Assembly: GCA_009908735.1 (NCBI GenBank)
Contig: JAAAOR010000043.1
Location: 1 to 5,693, forward strand
Source of the DNA: Spirochaetota bacterium
GTDB taxonomy: Bacteria > Spirochaetota > Spirochaetia > DSM-27196 > PWMO01
DNA: 5,693 nt
Direction: 5' to 3'
Shown piece by piece: positions 3,904 through 5,693 of the stretch (position 1 is its first letter; every line of letters starts with the position of its first letter). Under the pieces are notes generated by a model. That model worked only from the letters and a program-made list of their open reading frames with translations, was not told where the DNA came from and made no database searches. Position numbers and translations under genes: made by a program.

Positions 3904-5472
3904 TTAGCGTGGCGCGGGTTCCTGCAGCGTCCGGACGACCGAGTGCGCGGCCTCGACGAAGCGGTGCAATTCCCCCCGCGCGAGGGGGTGCTTCGAATAC
4001 AGCGCCTTCTCGGTGGTTCGGACCACCGTCTGGAGCGCACCGGAAAGAGCAGGATAGCCTTGTTGCAACCTTTGGGAGTATTCCCGGGTCGTCTGAGACG
4101 GCTCGAAGACTGCTCCCTTTTTTTTGCCCTCCTGCGCTATCTCCTCCAGCTTGCGAAGAATCACGTGCCGCTGTCGTCTGAGGCGAAGGGGCGCCACCTC
4201 CGGCCCGCCGGTTCGCCGCCGGGCAGCGGCGGGGGTCTCCTCGGTGTTTTTGCGCGTGCCGGTCCCAGCCGGTCCGCGCTCGCGGCTTCGGGAATGCCGG
4301 GTAGCCGAGAGGAGCCGGCGCGTGAGGCGGGAAAGAGTGTGAAGCACCAGAGCCCCCAGTGACAGGATGCCGAGAAGGTACTCGAGAAGCCGGTGGCCGA
4401 GCCGGGCCGCCCGCACCTGCCGGCGAAACCGCCGCGAGAACGCCGGCCAGGCGACGAAAACTGCGGCCGCGGCGGCCCCGATGGTGAGCGTGACCGTGCG
4501 GAATATCCGCGAGAAGGTGTCCCAGAATCTCGAGACCACGAGCGTTCCCGGCGAGACGCCGTAATCGCCGAGGAGCCCCCGCGTCGGGGGGAGAGAGAAG
4601 CGCCGCGGGTCGGGCATGTCGGGCTCGGGTAGCGATGCAAACCAGGAGTGCAGCGCCTCGAGCCATCTCGGCACCGCCGCGGGCGAGAGCGGGGAGGCGT
4701 TCCGCGCGAAGGGCAGGGAGACGGCGAGTGTGGCAAGCACCACCACGCCGGCTGTGGTGGCGAGTCGCCTGAGGAAGCGATTCGGCACCCGGATGCCCTC
4801 GCCGTAGACGGCGAACTCCTCGCAAAAGGCGTGTATAACCGCTGCGGTAAGCAGGGAAACCGGCGCGTAGAGGGCGAGGAGCGCGAACGAGCGAGCCGAA
4901 AGGCTCTGCTCGGAGGCCCAGACGATGGCGCTGCCGATGAGAAGCAGCAGAAAGCCCGTTGCCGCAGCGGTGTTCCTGCCTCGCAGACGCAGCAGGATGT
5001 CCGTTGCGAAGCCGCGGGTGTTTCGCATGGTGTGACGGAGCTCCCGGCCGGCCTGCCCCCGGACGCTTTGAAGAAAATCTTCCCGCGGGCGAAATGCCTC
5101 GTGGCGCCGGTGGACCGCGAACCACGTTCCGGCAACGAGCACGACCCGGGATACGAGCTCGATTCCGGGGGCGAAGATCCGAGCACCGCCGGCGGAGGCG
5201 GCGAAGAGCAGGTAGCTCAGGCCGGCGACGAGGAGAAACTCCCGCAACCTTGCCTCCCATCCCCCGCGATGCGCGGAGACGAGGTTTCCGACGACCGTCT
5301 CGATGACGCTCGCGGTGATCACGGCGAGCGTGAACAGCGGCGAGAGGATATCCCGGGCGAGGAGGTCCTCGAGAAGGGATGCAGCCGCGAGCCCGCCTAT
5401 GACCGGCGGTAGCAGCGCGAGCACGGGATGGATGATCTCGCGATAGACAGCTTCATGCCTCAGTGTCGCCAT
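3904..5472 (-). CDS. Polytopic membrane protein with DUF4129-like C-terminal domain
   Basis: The protein is 522 residues from the ATG at 5472. About nine hydrophobic segments are visible, near residues 15-39, 42-66, 78-100, 103-121, 170-187, 196-218, 236-254, 326-345 and 363-384. A loop of about 70 residues between segments 7 and 8 is rich in Pro and Trp. After an Arg-rich linker (385-440) comes a soluble helical region, LRKLEEIAQEG (439-449) then SQTTREYSQRLQQGYPALSG (459-478) and RTTEKALYSK (485-494). This resembles the DUF4129 domain found at the C-terminus of membrane proteins that often accompany transglutaminase-like, DUF58 and MoxR proteins. No enzymatic motif is visible and the function is unknown. 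GGAG six bases upstream supports 5472 over the adjacent ATG at 5475; a start at 5523 is possible but lacks a site. The start overlaps the upstream gene by 20 bp, suggesting coupling. Overlapping Arg/Pro/Ala-rich frames lack the TM pattern. Confidence 0.75.
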   Translation of the reverse strand: MATLRHEAVYREIIHPVLALLPPVIGGLAAASLLEDLLARDILSPLFTLAVITASVIETVVGNLVSAHRGGWEARLREFLLVAGLSYLLFAASAGGARIFAPGIELVSRVVLVAGTWFAVHRRHEAFRPREDFLQSVRGQAGRELRHTMRNTRGFATDILLRLRGRNTAAATGFLLLLIGSAIVWASEQSLSARSFALLALYAPVSLLTAAVIHAFCEEFAVYGEGIRVPNRFLRRLATTAGVVVLATLAVSLPFARNASPLSPAAVPRWLEALHSWFASLPEPDMPDPRRFSLPPTRGLLGDYGVSPGTLVVSRFWDTFSRIFRTVTLTIGAAAAAVFVAWPAFSRRFRRQVRAARLGHRLLEYLLGILSLGALVLHTLSRLTRRLLSATRHSRSRERGPAGTGTRKNTEETPAAARRRTGGPEVAPLRLRRQRHVILRKLEEIAQEGKKKGAVFEPSQTTREYSQRLQQGYPALSGALQTVVRTTEKALYSKHPLARGELHRFVEAAHSVVRTLQEPAPR

Positions 5473-5693
5473 CATCCTCTCCGTAGAGGCGCACCATGTG
5501 CACCGAAAGCCCGTGGCGGGCACCTGTCTGGTACCACGCGCCCCGCCCGCCCTGGTTTCCCCGATCGGCCCGGCCGTCCCGTTGTGCGGGCCCGTGCCGG
5601 CGGGTGAGCTCCTCGACGTAATAGAGCTCGATGCTCGCCGGCGTCACACCGGAGGCAATGAGGCGGTCGATGTCCTCCGCGGGGAGAACCGGG
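5453..5693 (-). CDS. C-terminal end of an unrecognised protein (5' end beyond window)
   Basis: The frame is open on the minus strand from the window edge to a TGA at 5455-5453, giving about 80 residues. It reads AEDIDRLIASGVTPASIELY and YVEELTRRHG, a plausible helical segment. A Gly/Arg/Gln-rich, probably disordered stretch follows, and then LSVHMVRLYGEDDGDTEA. The GTG at 5647 is internal rather than the start, since the sense-like sequence continues upstream of it. It overlaps the start of the membrane protein gene by 20 bp, so the two are likely in one operon. I do not recognise the family from this fragment. Confidence 0.6.
   Translation of the reverse strand, partial: PVLPAEDIDRLIASGVTPASIELYYVEELTRRHGPAQRDGRADRGNQGGRGAWYQTGARHGLSVHMVRLYGEDDGDTEA

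Noticed and set aside
4161..5186. 341-residue minus-strand frame rich in Ser/Pro/Arg
   Set aside because: It is a third-frame shadow of the membrane protein with no recognisable domain.
3749..5260. 503-residue open frame on the minus strand within the membrane protein gene
   Set aside because: Its product is Arg/Pro/Ala/Gly-rich low complexity without motifs. The 3904-5472 frame gives regular TM segments and a DUF4129-like tail, and this frame also runs into the nuclease gene.
4648..5412. 254-residue plus-strand frame opposite the membrane protein
   Set aside because: It is a Glu/Gly/Arg-rich antisense shadow typical of high-GC genes, with no ribosome site or motif.

Overview
This is a dense, GC-rich bacterial window (roughly 60% G+C or more by eye) with short intergenic regions, several GTG start candidates and sigma70-type promoters with 17-bp spacers. 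Gene content (geranylgeranyl-reductase-type flavoprotein, Phd/VapC module, LysA-like decarboxylase, EIIA, bifunctional nuclease with a UVR tail, DUF4129-like membrane protein) and possible leaderless starts suggest a deep-branching, high-GC lineage, perhaps Actinomycetota. There is no rRNA or other marker, so this assignment is weak.

Layout, left to right. (1) The 3' end of a FAD-dependent geranylgeranyl reductase family gene (+, to 590). (2) A Phd/YefM-VapC toxin-antitoxin operon (-, 1199 to 532) whose toxin gene overlaps the tail of gene 1 by 59 bp. (3) A short divergent promoter region (1200-1324). (4) A diaminopimelate-decarboxylase-like fold III PLP enzyme (+, 1325-2629). (5) A stand-alone PTS EIIA protein (-, 3116-2601) overlapping the decarboxylase 3' end by 29 bp. 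(6) A 232-bp divergent regulatory region (3117-3348) with a GC-rich tandem repeat and several promoter candidates. (7) A bifunctional nuclease (DUF151) protein with a C-terminal UVR motif (+, 3349-3891). (8) A 9-TM protein with a DUF4129-like C-terminus (-, 5472-3904), preceded in the same operon by the 3' end of an unrecognised gene (-, open at 5693).

Transcription units alternate strand strictly (+,-,+,-,+,-). All three convergent junctions are tight (59-bp overlap, 29-bp overlap, 12-bp gap), and none contains a recognisable intrinsic terminator. Regulation is concentrated in the two divergent gaps. The antitoxin and EIIA promoters place +1 at or within a few bases of the start codon, and the decarboxylase promoter may do the same, whereas the nuclease gene has a conventional Shine-Dalgarno leader. 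I see no metabolic pathway linking the genes; it looks like a mosaic of housekeeping genes plus one toxin-antitoxin insertion. I found no obvious new defence or mobile system. The strongest leads are the active-site substitutions in the decarboxylase, the likely leaderless starts and the antisense-encoded tails at the convergent junctions.
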